In this document: positions 18,933 to 28,060 of the stretch, in pieces
Layout of the letters: the number at the start of each line of letters is the position of its first letter
Position numbering within the stretch: the stretch's first letter is position 1
NCBI GenBank assembly: GCA_018269005.1
Contig: JAFDVK010000020.1
Span: forward strand, 1 to 47,847
Direction: 5' to 3'
DNA length: 47,847 nucleotides
Source of the DNA: Acidobacteriota bacterium
GTDB taxonomy: Bacteria > Acidobacteriota > Blastocatellia > Pyrinomonadales > Pyrinomonadaceae
Position numbers and translations under genes: made by a program
Notes under the pieces: model-generated
What the model saw: only the letters and a program-made list of their open reading frames with translations
Database searches by the model: none
What the model was told of the DNA's origin: nothing

Positions 18933-20921
18933 CTGAAGTTACCCAAGATCTCCATCCACAAGCCCGTTAAGCGAACCGCATTTCTTCTAAGCGGCCTCGC
19001 CATTCTTGTGTTCACCGCAAGCGTATTTCCGCAGGCGGTCTCGAACGGCTGGCTGTGGCAGAATCCGCTGCCCCAAGGGAACCCGCTCTACGGCATTCAC
19101 TTCGCGAAGGATAAGCTCCGAGGCCTTGCGGTCGGTTCAGACGGCACGATACTGCGAACGACGGACGGTGGCTTTCGTTGGGAAAAGATAGACTCTCCGA
19201 CAAAAGTCGCTCTGTCGGCGGTCTATTTGCTGGATAAAGAAAATGCCCTTGCCGTCGGCGCTCGCGGAACGATCATCCGCTCCACTGACGGCGGGAAAAA
19301 ATGGCAGGCCGTTGCGAGCGGCGTCCGCGAACATTTCTATAGCCTTACCTTCGCACCGGACGCAAGAACCGGCTACATAACCGGCTCGAACGGGTCTCTG
19401 CTCAAGACCGTCAATGGCGGCGTCACTTGGCGCACTCTTACGTCCGGAGTGAACTCGCACCTCCTGAAGGTTACAGCACTTGACGCCCTTAGAGCCGCGG
19501 CATCCGGCACGGCCGGGATACTTCTGCTAACAGAAGACGGCGGCGAGACCTGGACACAGAACACCCTCTGCGACGGCACGATAGTCTCGAATGCGTCACT
19601 TCTACAAAACGGGACAATTCTCGCGGCGGGATACGGCGGCTGCGTAGAACGCAGCGTGGATCAAGGAAAGACGTGGCGACGCGTTGATATTTTCACGAAG
19701 GCCGATCTCCTTGCGGCAGCCTTTGCTCCAGAGAGTTCACAAGGCGTTATCTCGGATGCGAACGGGACCATCTGGCTCACCGGCGACGGAGGCGTCACGT
19801 GGGTGCCGTTCGCGGTTCGCACCAGCCCGAGAATTGTCGATGCGTACTTCGCTGACGATCTTACCGGCTGGGCGGTCGGCGATAACGGCCTAATCCTCCG
19901 TACGGACGATCGCGGCTACAGTTGGCAGCGGCTCAGCGAAGGAGGGCGGGAAGACGTAAATGACGTCGCCTTTCAAACCAACGACATCGGCATCGCCGTT
20001 GGTTCACGCGGCCGGATCTGGCTCACGAACAATGCGGGCCGCGACTGGCTCCCGGCTTATTCGGAAACTAATGTCAATCTAAATTCCGTTGCATTCTACG
20101 ACGGCCAACGCGGCTGGATCGCCGGTGATGACGGCACTATCCTGCGAACGATCAACGGCGGTGCAAGTTGGGGCAAAGGCGAGACACACGTAACGCAAGA
20201 CCTCACGAGCGTCTATTTCGTTACCGAGAAGACGGGGTTTGCGGTCGGTGAGAATGGAATGATCCTTAGAACGGATTCCGCCGGGGCCTATTGGGAGCAG
20301 CAGGAATCAGGCACGCGTCTTTGGCTCGAGGATGTAAAATTCTTCGATGAAAAACGAGGCGTTGCGGTCGGCGACCGAGGTGTCGCCGTAACGACACTTG
20401 ACGGCGGCGTCTCGTGGCAAAAGGCTGCAACGAACGTTCGTGAGAACCTCTATTCAGTCAGCTTTTATGGCGACAAAACGGGATTTGCGGTCGGCGAGAA
20501 TGGCATCATCCTTCGCACCGACGACGGCGGCCAAACATGGAAAGATCAGGAATCGCCAACGTCGAACAGTCTTTTTGCCGTAACTTATTTCAATGAAAAG
20601 AATGCCGTCGCTGTCGGCGAACTCGGCACGGTCGTCATCACCGACAATGCCGGTGAAAACTGGTCAACCACACCAAGGTTTACGGGAAAATTGCTTCAGG
20701 CGATAGTCTATCGCGGCGGCACGAATGTTTGGGCAGTGGGCCGCGGCGGAATGATCTTGAAGCGCGTCGAACCGCTGGCCGCCGGAAGCTATGCTCCCGC
20801 GAAGCTGCCGCCGACGCTTCGGACGCGTCCGCGGCTCGACGCAAAGCCGCGAAAACCTGCGATAACGCTGACAGATGACGGCGACATCCCGGCCGCCCTG
20901 CCGCCAAAGAAAGATCAGTGA
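18933..20921 (+). CDS. Secreted YCF48-like repeat protein (beta-propeller)
   Basis: About 640-660 residues. At least ten repeats of roughly 45 residues carry the YCF48/BNR pattern: AVG-x-x-G-T-I-L-R-T-x-D-G-G-x-x-W, for example GLAVGSDGTILRTTDGG, GFAVGENGIILRTDDGG and WAVGRGGMILKRVE. It should fold into one or two beta-propellers. The start is a problem: the first standard start is GTG at 19008, in the middle of a signal peptide. Upstream in the same frame, from CTG at 18933, the sequence reads KLPKISIHKPVKR and then a hydrophobic run to VFPQA, a full signal peptide. The stop before it is at 18918. I therefore give 18933, a non-standard CTG start, with reserve. The C-terminal tail is Pro/Arg/Lys-rich. 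Confidence 0.8.
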   Translation: MKLPKISIHKPVKRTAFLLSGLAILVFTASVFPQAVSNGWLWQNPLPQGNPLYGIHFAKDKLRGLAVGSDGTILRTTDGGFRWEKIDSPTKVALSAVYLLDKENALAVGARGTIIRSTDGGKKWQAVASGVREHFYSLTFAPDARTGYITGSNGSLLKTVNGGVTWRTLTSGVNSHLLKVTALDALRAAASGTAGILLLTEDGGETWTQNTLCDGTIVSNASLLQNGTILAAGYGGCVERSVDQGKTWRRVDIFTKADLLAAAFAPESSQGVISDANGTIWLTGDGGVTWVPFAVRTSPRIVDAYFADDLTGWAVGDNGLILRTDDRGYSWQRLSEGGREDVNDVAFQTNDIGIAVGSRGRIWLTNNAGRDWLPAYSETNVNLNSVAFYDGQRGWIAGDDGTILRTINGGASWGKGETHVTQDLTSVYFVTEKTGFAVGENGMILRTDSAGAYWEQQESGTRLWLEDVKFFDEKRGVAVGDRGVAVTTLDGGVSWQKAATNVRENLYSVSFYGDKTGFAVGENGIILRTDDGGQTWKDQESPTSNSLFAVTYFNEKNAVAVGELGTVVITDNAGENWSTTPRFTGKLLQAIVYRGGTNVWAVGRGGMILKRVEPLAAGSYAPAKLPPTLRTRPRLDAKPRKPAITLTDDGDIPAALPPKKDQ

Positions 20922-21778
20922 ATATCAATGACAACGGCGATCCATTCGCCGTCGGTGTGGATGCGAGGTGATTGAAGATCACGGGCCGCAAGAGCGTCGA
21001 CGATCTCTCGCTCCTGTGTTTTCAGAATGCCGGACAAGATGAGCTTCTTCTCGGCTTTTTCGATCAGCAGATCAAGCATCGGCAAGATCACATCAAGCGT
21101 TACGTTCGCGGCAACTGTTCCATACTTCGGTGAGTCGGCAGGAAGTTCGCCCACCTCGAACACGATGCGTTCGGCGACGCCGTTCTGTTCGGCATTTTCG
21201 CATGCCGCGGCTATCGATTCAGCATCAGTGTCACAACCGTATATCGGACAGCCATCGTCGGTGATCATTGCCGCCGCGATCGACAATATTCCGGTTCCTG
21301 TCCCGACATCAAGAAAGCTGTCGCCCGCAATTCCCTCTTCGCTCAGTACCTTTAGACAAAGGCGCGTAGTCTCGTGAGTCCCGGTGCCGAATGCCATTCT
21401 CGGCTCGATGACAATAACGATCTTTTTCTGATCTTCGACATCGATCCACGGCGGAGCGACAACAAAACGGCCGATCTCGGTCGGCTTCCAATGACGCTTC
21501 CATTCGGCAAGCCAATCTTCGGGAAAGACCTCGCGGATCGCGGTCTCGAATGGAACCTTCCGGTCGTAGATCTCTAACGTATTGCGTGCAGTTTCTTCGA
21601 GTAGGCCTTGCTCGGGCAATTCAGAAAAGATGCCCGTGACGGTGACAAGATCGCCTGCCTTTTTGCGTAAGAGGTCGATTTCTACCCCATCGGCTTCCAT
21701 CAGATCGAATACCGCTTCTGCGGCCGTTGCGGCCTCGAACGGAAGCGTAATATCTGCGGCGAACCACTTCTCAGCCAT
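20915..21778 (-). CDS. prmA: Ribosomal protein L11 methyltransferase
   Basis: 287 residues. SAM-dependent enzyme that trimethylates ribosomal protein L11. Typical PrmA features: N-terminal substrate-recognition domain (1-100), the linker with WIDV, EPRMAFGTGTHETTRLCL at about 125-142, the SAM motif FLDVGTGTGILSIAA (155-169), and the NVTLDVILPML segment corresponding to the NPP-like region. It lies 2 bp after era on the same strand and overlaps the end of the convergent YCF48-like gene by 7 bp. Confidence 0.93.
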   Translation of the reverse strand: MAEKWFAADITLPFEAATAAEAVFDLMEADGVEIDLLRKKAGDLVTVTGIFSELPEQGLLEETARNTLEIYDRKVPFETAIREVFPEDWLAEWKRHWKPTEIGRFVVAPPWIDVEDQKKIVIVIEPRMAFGTGTHETTRLCLKVLSEEGIAGDSFLDVGTGTGILSIAAAMITDDGCPIYGCDTDAESIAAACENAEQNGVAERIVFEVGELPADSPKYGTVAANVTLDVILPMLDLLIEKAEKKLILSGILKTQEREIVDALAARDLQSPRIHTDGEWIAVVIDIH

Positions 21779-21780
21779 GA

Positions 21781-22680
21781 CTATTCTCGGACTCCGATCT
21801 CATCGAGCTCGCGGCCGCGATTTCGCCAATCTTCGACGACCTTTACGAAAAGTTTTAGAAAGACCTTCTTCTCAAGCAGCTTCTCGATGTCCTCACGGGC
21901 AGCAGTTCCGATATCGCGAATGCGAGCCCCTTGCTTACCGATGATGATCTTCTTTTGCGACGCACGCTCGACGTAGATCGCGCAGTAGATCGTAACGAGT
22001 TCGGGGTTCGTTTCCTCGTCAAAGACCTCGGTAACGACCGCCGTAACATACGGGATCTCCTCGCCGGTTGAACGGAGTATCTTCTCGCGGACCATTTCGG
22101 CGGCGATGGTACGTACCGATTCGTCAGTAAGTTCGTCCGCGGAAAAAATGGCTTCGCCGACGGGAAGATACTTTACGACCGAATGCAGCATCGTCTCGAC
22201 GGCGTCACCTTTTAAGGCGGAAACAGGCACGATCTCGGCAAAATCGTACTCATTTCGATACATATCGATGAGCGGCAGGAGTTGGCCTTTCTCGCGCACC
22301 TTGTCGATCTTGTTAAGGATGAGAACCGCAGGTTTCTCGCTTCGTTTTACGAGGTCGAGGACAAAACGGTCGCCATTGCCCGTCGAGACGCTCGCATCAC
22401 GCATCAAAACGACCACATCGACGGAAAGGATGGCATCGTGAACCGCCGCCATCATTCTACGGTTCAGAAGGTGGCCAGGTTTGTGAACGCCCGGCGTATC
22501 GATAAAAACGATCTGGCCTTCGGGAAGCGTTACGACGCCTTTTATTCGGTGACGGGTGGTTTGAGGCTTATTCGAGACGGCCGCGATCTTCTCGCCGACG
22601 AGCCGGTTCAGGAGCGTAGATTTGCCCGCATTCGGACGACCGATAAGCGCGGCATAACCGCTGCGAAATTCTTCACTCAT
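21781..22680 (-). CDS. era: GTPase Era
   Basis: 299 residues from the ATG at 22680; a GTG one codon earlier is the formal limit of the frame. Era is an essential GTPase in 30S ribosome assembly that binds the 3' end of 16S rRNA. G1 GRPNAGKS is at 14-21, G2 KPQTTRHRI, G3 DTPGVH, G4 NKID and G5 VSALKG; the C-terminal KH domain carries IIIGKQGARIRDIGTAARED. The start overlaps the stop of the upstream TPR gene (TGATG), indicating translational coupling, and prmA follows. Confidence 0.96.
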   Translation of the reverse strand: MSEEFRSGYAALIGRPNAGKSTLLNRLVGEKIAAVSNKPQTTRHRIKGVVTLPEGQIVFIDTPGVHKPGHLLNRRMMAAVHDAILSVDVVVLMRDASVSTGNGDRFVLDLVKRSEKPAVLILNKIDKVREKGQLLPLIDMYRNEYDFAEIVPVSALKGDAVETMLHSVVKYLPVGEAIFSADELTDESVRTIAAEMVREKILRSTGEEIPYVTAVVTEVFDEETNPELVTIYCAIYVERASQKKIIIGKQGARIRDIGTAAREDIEKLLEKKVFLKLFVKVVEDWRNRGRELDEIGVRE

Positions 22681-24461
22681 CACTGACCGGCCTTAAGGAC
22701 GCGGGCCTTCCCTGCGAGAGCTTCTTTGAAATCACCGCCCGAAACGTCTCCGATCTTGATCGCAACATCGTAGAGTTTCGCCGCCATTTCATTATCGGCA
22801 AAGAATTCATAGATGCGGCCGAGAGCGACATAGGTAAGGGAGAAAAGGGCCTTATCCTCAGCGGCGTTCTTTTGATTGAGAACGCGTACGTACTGATCTT
22901 TTGCCTCTTTGAGTTTTGCATCGCGGATCTGCGGATCGTCCGCCGCCGCCGCTTCGAGTCCCGCAACGCGGCCGAGGTTGTAGTAAACGCGAGCGTCGAA
23001 CTGCTCATTGCCGAGCATGGCTTTGAGCTCAGCATCCGCCTTTTGATAATCCTTTGCCGCGATCAATTTCTGCACATCGAGCAGACGGGCGATCATCGGA
23101 TTTTCTGCCGCAACGTCCTGAACATTGACCTTGCGGGTTGCGCGAAGGCTTTCGGCACGTTTACGTGCAGCGGCATTGTCCGCAAGCCTGGTCTTCTCCT
23201 TTGCTGCATCAAAGCCGAGCAGCATTTCCTTGATCGATCCGGCGATATCAAAGCCGGTATCTTCCGTGCCCTTTAGCTGAGCATTAAAGTAGAATGCCAT
23301 CACGGCACCGCGTTCGTAAGCTTCCGAAAGCATACGCGCGGTCTCATCGGCCTGTTCACCTCGATATTTTTCAAGGTCAGCCGTGATCTTTTCTCTATCT
23401 GCAGATGTTGACGCGTCCTGAAGCTTCTTTCGAGCGTCGTTTACCGCAAAATTAACGTTCCGAAACTCTTTTTCGCGGGCTTCGGCTGCGGCAACGATCG
23501 ACCGGGAAACGGTCAGAAAAACGTCGGGCGAGACGTCCGCGTTCACCTTCCTTTGGTCATCGAGGAGTGTCTTGATGCCGTCTTTTATGTCGTTGATCTC
23601 CTTGGAATGATCAAAGAGCATCGGGTCAAAAACGAACTGAAGGAATGCGCGGTTCGCGTCCGTGTCCGTCAGTTCCTTGTCCGGGCTTACGACGACATAG
23701 TAGCTGTCTCGAACATTGATGAAATTTATCGCCTGCTGCGGAGCAAGCATTTCCGGAACGACAACGAAACGGCGTTCGTGCTCGCGGGTCGAGATCTTCT
23801 GAAGGCCGGTCTTCCTGCCTTTCGCAGTGGTCGTTTCCGTTTTGATCTTCTCGATGACGGTCAGCCGCGGCTTTGTGTGGAGATAATCGAGTGTGTCCGT
23901 GATAAGGTCGCGAGTCGAAGGCTGAAGTTCCTTGGCGGCCTCGGCTTTATAAAGCTTGGCGTATTCGTCGAGATTCCCCGCAACGCCCGATCGACGGTAA
24001 AAGTCGCGTACGAGCGGCGCAAAATCGAGCACGTCGAGCAAAGCTCCGGGCAAATCGGACGTAATGATCGGGTCACCGAACTCAGGAGCGGGCGTCAGGG
24101 CGTAGGCCATCGAGATGAAGGCCGTCAGCATCTCTTGGGTCGTTTCCTTCGGGTGATTCTTCTTATAGGTAGCAACGAACTGCGTCAGCCGAGCCCGCAG
24201 ATCCGGCGGCATCTGCGCAAGGTCAGATTCCAGACGCTCGCGGAACTTCGTGCCGGCCGGCGATAACTGAACATCGATCGCTCGGTGCTGGCCGTTCGCA
24301 TCGGTCGCCTGAGCGGAATTCAACGCCGCGAGTACGACCATGACGCGTTTGTCCGGTTCGACCGAGACGCCGTAATCGTTCAGATCAAATCGAGCATTTG
24401 CCTGCCCAAAGGCAGCGGCCGAAAGAAGTAGAATTGTGCCTAAAGCCAAGAAGAAACGCAT
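22680..24461 (-). CDS. Secreted TPR-type repeat protein of unknown function
   Basis: 593 residues. The signal peptide MRFFLALGTILLLSAAAFGQ is followed by a long helical region. The last 130 residues contain TPR-like helix pairs (KDYQKADAELKAML, YYNLGRVAGLEAA, YVALGRIYEFFADNEMAAKLYDVAI). The middle has conserved-looking LDFAPLVRDFYRRSG and a coiled, charged part around 320-360. It is likely periplasmic or outer-membrane associated. I do not recognise a named family. It is the first gene of a probable operon with era and prmA, and overlaps era by one base. Confidence 0.75.
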   Translation of the reverse strand: MRFFLALGTILLLSAAAFGQANARFDLNDYGVSVEPDKRVMVVLAALNSAQATDANGQHRAIDVQLSPAGTKFRERLESDLAQMPPDLRARLTQFVATYKKNHPKETTQEMLTAFISMAYALTPAPEFGDPIITSDLPGALLDVLDFAPLVRDFYRRSGVAGNLDEYAKLYKAEAAKELQPSTRDLITDTLDYLHTKPRLTVIEKIKTETTTAKGRKTGLQKISTREHERRFVVVPEMLAPQQAINFINVRDSYYVVVSPDKELTDTDANRAFLQFVFDPMLFDHSKEINDIKDGIKTLLDDQRKVNADVSPDVFLTVSRSIVAAAEAREKEFRNVNFAVNDARKKLQDASTSADREKITADLEKYRGEQADETARMLSEAYERGAVMAFYFNAQLKGTEDTGFDIAGSIKEMLLGFDAAKEKTRLADNAAARKRAESLRATRKVNVQDVAAENPMIARLLDVQKLIAAKDYQKADAELKAMLGNEQFDARVYYNLGRVAGLEAAAADDPQIRDAKLKEAKDQYVRVLNQKNAAEDKALFSLTYVALGRIYEFFADNEMAAKLYDVAIKIGDVSGGDFKEALAGKARVLKAGQ

Positions 24462-24519
24462 TGAGAAAGAGATGAATCGCCGCCGTCAAAAGATGCTTGC
24501 CATCGATACGGAACGCGAA

Positions 24520-24578
24520 GTACAAAAAGACAAGAGTTCGTTTTACGCCTGTCATTAATACAGCGTAAACGAACTCTT
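24520..24578 (-). terminator. Rho-independent terminator downstream of the STAS gene
   Basis: Bases 24532-24578 form a hairpin with arms of 16 paired bases (plus-strand arms AAGAGTTCGTTTTACGC and GCGTAAACGAACTCTT, one bulged T) and a loop of about 14 nt. On the minus strand the stem is followed by GTCTTTTTG, a U-tract. It lies 49 bp after the stop of the anti-anti-sigma gene and before the next minus-strand gene, so it should end the rsbW/rsbV-like transcript. Confidence 0.8.
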
Positions 24579-24626
24579 CGTGTCACCTAAAAGCAGGCTT
24601 CGCCCACAAAAGAACGAGCGATGCCC

Positions 24627-24974
24627 TTAGTTGTAGCTTGCAAGTGCGGCCGCCTCGTCTTCGTAAACGTCAAAAACGGTGAGCAGCTTTGTGATAGCAA
24701 GGAGATCCTGGATCTTCTGTGTCAGGTTCAAAAGCTTGAGCGTTCCGCCCTCTTTATTGACGGCCGTAAAGCTCGAAACGAGTTCGCCGATACCGCTCGA
24801 ATCGATATAGCCGACGCCGCCGAGGTTCAATAGGATCTTATTCTTTCCTTCGCCGAGGACACGGCGAATGGCCGTACGAAGGGCAACGCTGCCCTCTCCG
24901 ATAGTAACCTTGCCGTCGAGGTCAAGGATCGTTACATCGCCCGCCTGCCGTTCAGTGATTGTGATATCCGACAT
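24627..24974 (-). CDS. STAS-domain anti-sigma factor antagonist (RsbV/SpoIIAA-like)
   Basis: 115 residues, the length of a single STAS domain. The conserved motif [10 protein letters not shown] (56-65) holds the serine that the partner kinase phosphorylates in this family. It starts with [24 protein letters not shown], the usual first strands. A good Shine-Dalgarno sequence (GGGGAG) precedes the ATG at 24974. The RsbW-type kinase gene lies 73 bp upstream on the same strand; together they form a partner switch, but no sigma-B gene is next to them. Confidence 0.92.
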   Translation of the reverse strand: MSDITITERQAGDVTILDLDGKVTIGEGSVALRTAIRRVLGEGKNKILLNLGGVGYIDSSGIGELVSSFTAVNKEGGTLKLLNLTQKIQDLLAITKLLTVFDVYEDEAAALASYN

Positions 24975-25047
24975 TATGTTCTCCCCAAAAAAATTTAGAT
25001 GCGAAATGCCGATTTTAGAACAACATCCGCGATTCTGCCAAGCTGTC

Positions 25048-25455
25048 TCAGAGTTTTTTGCGCATTTTCACCCGCAGGCCGCCGCCCGGCGGATTCTCCC
25101 ATTTGACCTCATCCATGAAGGAGTTCATGAAAAGAATACCGCGTCCGTTAGATTTTAGAAGGTTCTCGGGGTCGGTCGGATCCGGCACGTCCGCCACGGA
25201 AAAGCCGGTACCGAAGTCACGAACCCTTATTTCGATGACATTGTCGAATTCTTCGAAACTGATCTCGACTTCCTTTGTTTCATCGAACTTGTTGCCATGC
25301 TTGACCGCGTTCGCGACCGATTCGCGGATCGCAAGATCAAGCGCATAGACACATTCATCGCCGCAGCCGCATTTTTTTGCAAAGTCATCGGCCGCTTCCG
25401 CCGCAGCATCAACGGACTCGATCCGGCTTGGTAATTTTATCTCTTGCGTATTCAC
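25048..25455 (-). CDS. RsbW-type ATP-binding anti-sigma factor / serine kinase
   Basis: 135 residues beginning with GTG at 25455. The GHKL ATPase fold is shown by the N-box [16 protein letters not shown], the G1 box [10 protein letters not shown] and the G2 box [12 protein letters not shown]. Family members bind a sigma factor or other target, and phosphorylate the STAS antagonist on a serine. The STAS partner is encoded just downstream. The target of the switch is not encoded nearby. The gene is divergent from aroA, with a spacer of under 100 bp. Confidence 0.9.
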   Translation of the reverse strand: MNTQEIKLPSRIESVDAAAEAADDFAKKCGCGDECVYALDLAIRESVANAVKHGNKFDETKEVEISFEEFDNVIEIRVRDFGTGFSVADVPDPTDPENLLKSNGRGILFMNSFMDEVKWENPPGGGLRVKMRKKL

Positions 25456-25535
25456 AGAAAAGACAGGTTTTAGAGTAAGTTAGCGATTTGTTAAGGTTTG
25501 TGTCAAGACCGATGGCAAGAGACACCGAAAACCAA

Positions 25536-26822
25536 ATGAAGTTATCGCCCGCAAATGCACTCCGCGGAAGCCTCGCTTTGCCGGGTGACAAGTCGATCTC
25601 GCACCGTGCGGCAATGCTCGCTTCCATTGCAGACGGCACTTCCCGAGTAGAAAACTTCCTGACGGCCGAGGACTGTCTTTCGACACTCGCATGCATGCAG
25701 CAGCTCGCGGTTCGTGCGACACGCGTCGGCACGACGGTCGAGATCATCGGCGCTGGAAAGCACGGCCTTCGGGCGGCGCGCGGGCCGCTTGACTGCGGCA
25801 ACAGCGGCACGACCGCGCGTCTCATCACGGGCCTTCTGGCGGGGCAGACGTTCCAGACAACGCTCATTGGAGATGAATCGCTCTCAAAACGCCCGATGAG
25901 CCGCGTTACGAGGCCGCTGAAGGCACTCGGGGCCGAGATCGACACTTCTGACGGCAGGCTGCCGGTCAAGATCTCAGGACATTCGTTAAAAGCTGCCGAG
26001 GTGAGGCTCGAGGTCGCCTCGGCACAGGTGAAATCGTGCATCTTGCTGGCAGGGCTTTACGCAGACGGAAAGACAACCGTCATCGAACCGGTCGAAACAC
26101 GCGACCACACCGAGCGTATGCTCAAATGGCTCGGTGCCGATATCACGGTCGAAATTCGCGATAATGCACGGCATATTTCGGTTGACGGTGCGTCCGAACT
26201 CACCGCCCGTGATATTTCCGTGCCAGCGGACATCTCGTCGGCGGCGTTCCTGTTGGTTGCGGCGGCGTGCTTGAAAGGCTCAGAACTCATACTGCCGAAT
26301 GTCGGCCTAAACCCTACGCGAAAAGGCGTGCTTTCCGTGCTTGAACGGTGCGGCGTGAAGGTTCAGGTGAAGAACAAGCGTGAGGCTTCCGGAGAACCCG
26401 TCGGCGATCTGGTCATAGAAGGCGGAATCGGCGAGCAGGCACTTTCGCTTCTTGCCGGTCCGCTGATACCGAACATAATCGACGAAATACCGATCCTTGC
26501 CGTCTTCGGCACGCAGCTTCCGAACGGGATCGAGATACGAAATGCGAGCGAACTTCGCGTTAAAGAGACGGATCGTATCGCTGCCGTTGTCGGAAATTTG
26601 CGGCGGATGAAGATCGCTGTGGATGAGTTTGACGATGGATTTCGTGTGCATCCAGGACGGCCGAATGGTGCGGAGATCGAGAGTTTTGGCGATCACCGCA
26701 TCGCGATGGCCTTTGCGGTCGCAGGGCTTTTCGCTGACGGCGAGACCACGATCAACGGCCACGAAGCATGTGAAATATCGTTCCCGTCCTTTTTCGATGC
26801 GCTCGGAAGTGTCGTAACCTAA
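25536..26822 (+). CDS. aroA: 3-phosphoshikimate 1-carboxyvinyltransferase (EPSP synthase)
   Basis: 428 residues from the ATG at 25536, which matches the usual length (about 427) and start MKLSPANALRGSLALPGDKS; ATG 25512 and TTG 25488 are further upstream in frame. It transfers enolpyruvate from PEP to shikimate 3-phosphate in aromatic amino acid synthesis. Signature residues: GDKSISHRAAM, CGNSGTTARL, DESLSKRPMSR, RVKETDRI and FGDHRIAMA. Shikimate kinase follows 16 bp downstream, an aro operon. Confidence 0.95.
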   Translation: MKLSPANALRGSLALPGDKSISHRAAMLASIADGTSRVENFLTAEDCLSTLACMQQLAVRATRVGTTVEIIGAGKHGLRAARGPLDCGNSGTTARLITGLLAGQTFQTTLIGDESLSKRPMSRVTRPLKALGAEIDTSDGRLPVKISGHSLKAAEVRLEVASAQVKSCILLAGLYADGKTTVIEPVETRDHTERMLKWLGADITVEIRDNARHISVDGASELTARDISVPADISSAAFLLVAAACLKGSELILPNVGLNPTRKGVLSVLERCGVKVQVKNKREASGEPVGDLVIEGGIGEQALSLLAGPLIPNIIDEIPILAVFGTQLPNGIEIRNASELRVKETDRIAAVVGNLRRMKIAVDEFDDGFRVHPGRPNGAEIESFGDHRIAMAFAVAGLFADGETTINGHEACEISFPSFFDALGSVVT

Positions 26823-26838
26823 TACGACAGCAAAAACG

Positions 26839-27354
26839 ATGACCAGCCAGAAACGCATTGCCTTGACAGGCTTTATGGGTGTCGGAAAGTCGAGCGTAGC
26901 TCGGCATCTTGCCAATCTTTCCGGCCAGCAGCGTGTAGATCTTGACAGCTATATCGAGCATCGTGAAGGCCGTCAGATCGCGAGCATTCTCGATGCTGAC
27001 GGCGAGCCTGCTTACCGTGAGATCGAAACCGAGGCCCTTGCCCATCTGCTCGAGAATGAGCCGGTGCCGATACTCTCGCTCGGCGGCGGAACCTGGACGA
27101 TCGAGCGAAATCGCGAGCTTCTTAGTAAGTACGGTTTTTTGGCCCTCTGGCTTGAAGCAAGCTTTGAGCATTGCTGGCTGAACATCGCATTCTCACGAAA
27201 AACACGGCCGCTGGCCCGCGACCGTGCGGCTGCCGAAAAGCTCTTTAACGAAAGACAAAAAACCTACTGCCTTGCCGAATGGCATTTCATTGTGCGGCCG
27301 GATCTGACATCGTTCGATGTGGCACGGCAGATCCACGAAGAGTTGTTTGTCTGA
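26839..27354 (+). CDS. aroK: Shikimate kinase
   Basis: 171 residues, standard length. It phosphorylates shikimate at the 3-hydroxyl, the step directly before AroA. Walker A is GFMGVGKSS; the shikimate-binding DLDSYIE follows, then GGGTW (the GGG motif), and the lid region FSRKTRPLARDR has the conserved RPL. It is located 16 bp after aroA, so the two are co-transcribed. Confidence 0.94.
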   Translation: MTSQKRIALTGFMGVGKSSVARHLANLSGQQRVDLDSYIEHREGRQIASILDADGEPAYREIETEALAHLLENEPVPILSLGGGTWTIERNRELLSKYGFLALWLEASFEHCWLNIAFSRKTRPLARDRAAAEKLFNERQKTYCLAEWHFIVRPDLTSFDVARQIHEELFV

Positions 27355-27387
27355 ACCTTAGGAAAATACCGGTCTCAAAAATAGCTC

Positions 27388-27416
27388 TTGCCAATTCGCG
27401 AATTTTTGCCCACAAT
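27388..27416 (+). promoter_or_regulatory. Candidate promoter with palindrome in the spacer, upstream of the BON/LysM operon
   Basis: TTGCCA (27388-27393) and CACAAT (27411-27416) are 17 nt apart. The perfect 12-bp palindrome AATTCGCGAATT (27393-27404) lies between them, where a repressor could block RNA polymerase. The resulting leader before the BON gene would be about 135 nt. Consensus match only. Confidence 0.3.
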
Positions 27417-27466
27417 TCTTGGTACAGGATGATCGAAAGCTTGCCAAACCGACAGGAGCGGCAGCG

Positions 27467-27547
27467 ATGACTTCTGTCGAGTTTTGCAGAAGACTTGGCC
27501 TTACTTGTTTGCGGCCTAAAACTTCTGCCGTTTCGTATTCAAATTAA
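27467..27547 (+). CDS. Possible 26-residue leader peptide before the BON lipoprotein gene
   Basis: An ATG at 27467 with AGGAG 8 nt upstream opens a 26-codon frame that stops with TAA at 27545-27547, just 3 nt before the GGAGG of the BON gene. The peptide starts MTSVEFCRRLGLTCL and has no recognisable motif. Spacing suggests translational coupling or a regulatory leader, but chance cannot be excluded for so short a frame. Confidence 0.3.
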   Translation: MTSVEFCRRLGLTCLRPKTSAVSYSN

Positions 27548-27559
27548 TTTGGAGGAAAA

Positions 27560-28042
27560 ATGAAGATAAAAGTTCTAACAGTTTTCACACTCGCTATCGC
27601 TCTTTTCCTGAGCGCATGCGGTAAATCAGACGCCGACCTTACAAAGGCAGTGAACGATAAACTCGCGGCCGACAAGGTCACGGGCGTTACTGTCGCCGTA
27701 AAAGACGGCGTTGCAACGCTCACTGGCGAAGTTGGCGATATCACAGTCAAAAATAAAGCTGAAGCTTCGGCAAAGGCTGTCGAAGGGATCAAGAACGTGA
27801 CGAACAACCTCACGATGAAGCCGCGTCCGGCGGCGACGCCTTCGGCTCCCGATCCGGCCCTTACGGCGAAACTCAATGACGCGCTCAAGGCCGCAGGCTG
27901 CACGGGTGCGATAGTAGCTGTCGAAAACGGCAAGGTCACGGTCACAGGCGAAGTTCCGGGTGCAAAGTACGTAACCTGCATCCAGACGATCAACCAGGCC
28001 GGTATCACGGGTATCGAAAACAAGCTTACGAAGGGCAAATAA
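27560..28042 (+). CDS. BON-domain lipoprotein
   Basis: 160 residues. A lipoprotein signal MKIKVLTVFTLAIALFLSAC has its lipidated Cys at 20. Two BON-like domains follow: about 27-85 (LTKAVNDKLAADKVTGVTV...GVATLTGEVGD) and 98-157 (LTAKLNDALKAAGCTGAIV...GKVTVTGEVPGAKY), joined by a Pro/Ala linker. BON domains bind membranes or cell-envelope ligands and are common in osmotic-stress proteins such as OsmY. GGAGG precedes the ATG at 27560. The LysM gene follows 18 bp downstream. Confidence 0.88.
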   Translation: MKIKVLTVFTLAIALFLSACGKSDADLTKAVNDKLAADKVTGVTVAVKDGVATLTGEVGDITVKNKAEASAKAVEGIKNVTNNLTMKPRPAATPSAPDPALTAKLNDALKAAGCTGAIVAVENGKVTVTGEVPGAKYVTCIQTINQAGITGIENKLTKGK

Positions 28043-28060
28043 GCAGGAGGATAAAGAATT

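Noticed and set aside
23553..24266. 237-codon plus-strand frame opposite the TPR gene
   Set aside because: Composition of a reverse-strand shadow; the minus-strand frame has a signal peptide and helix repeats.
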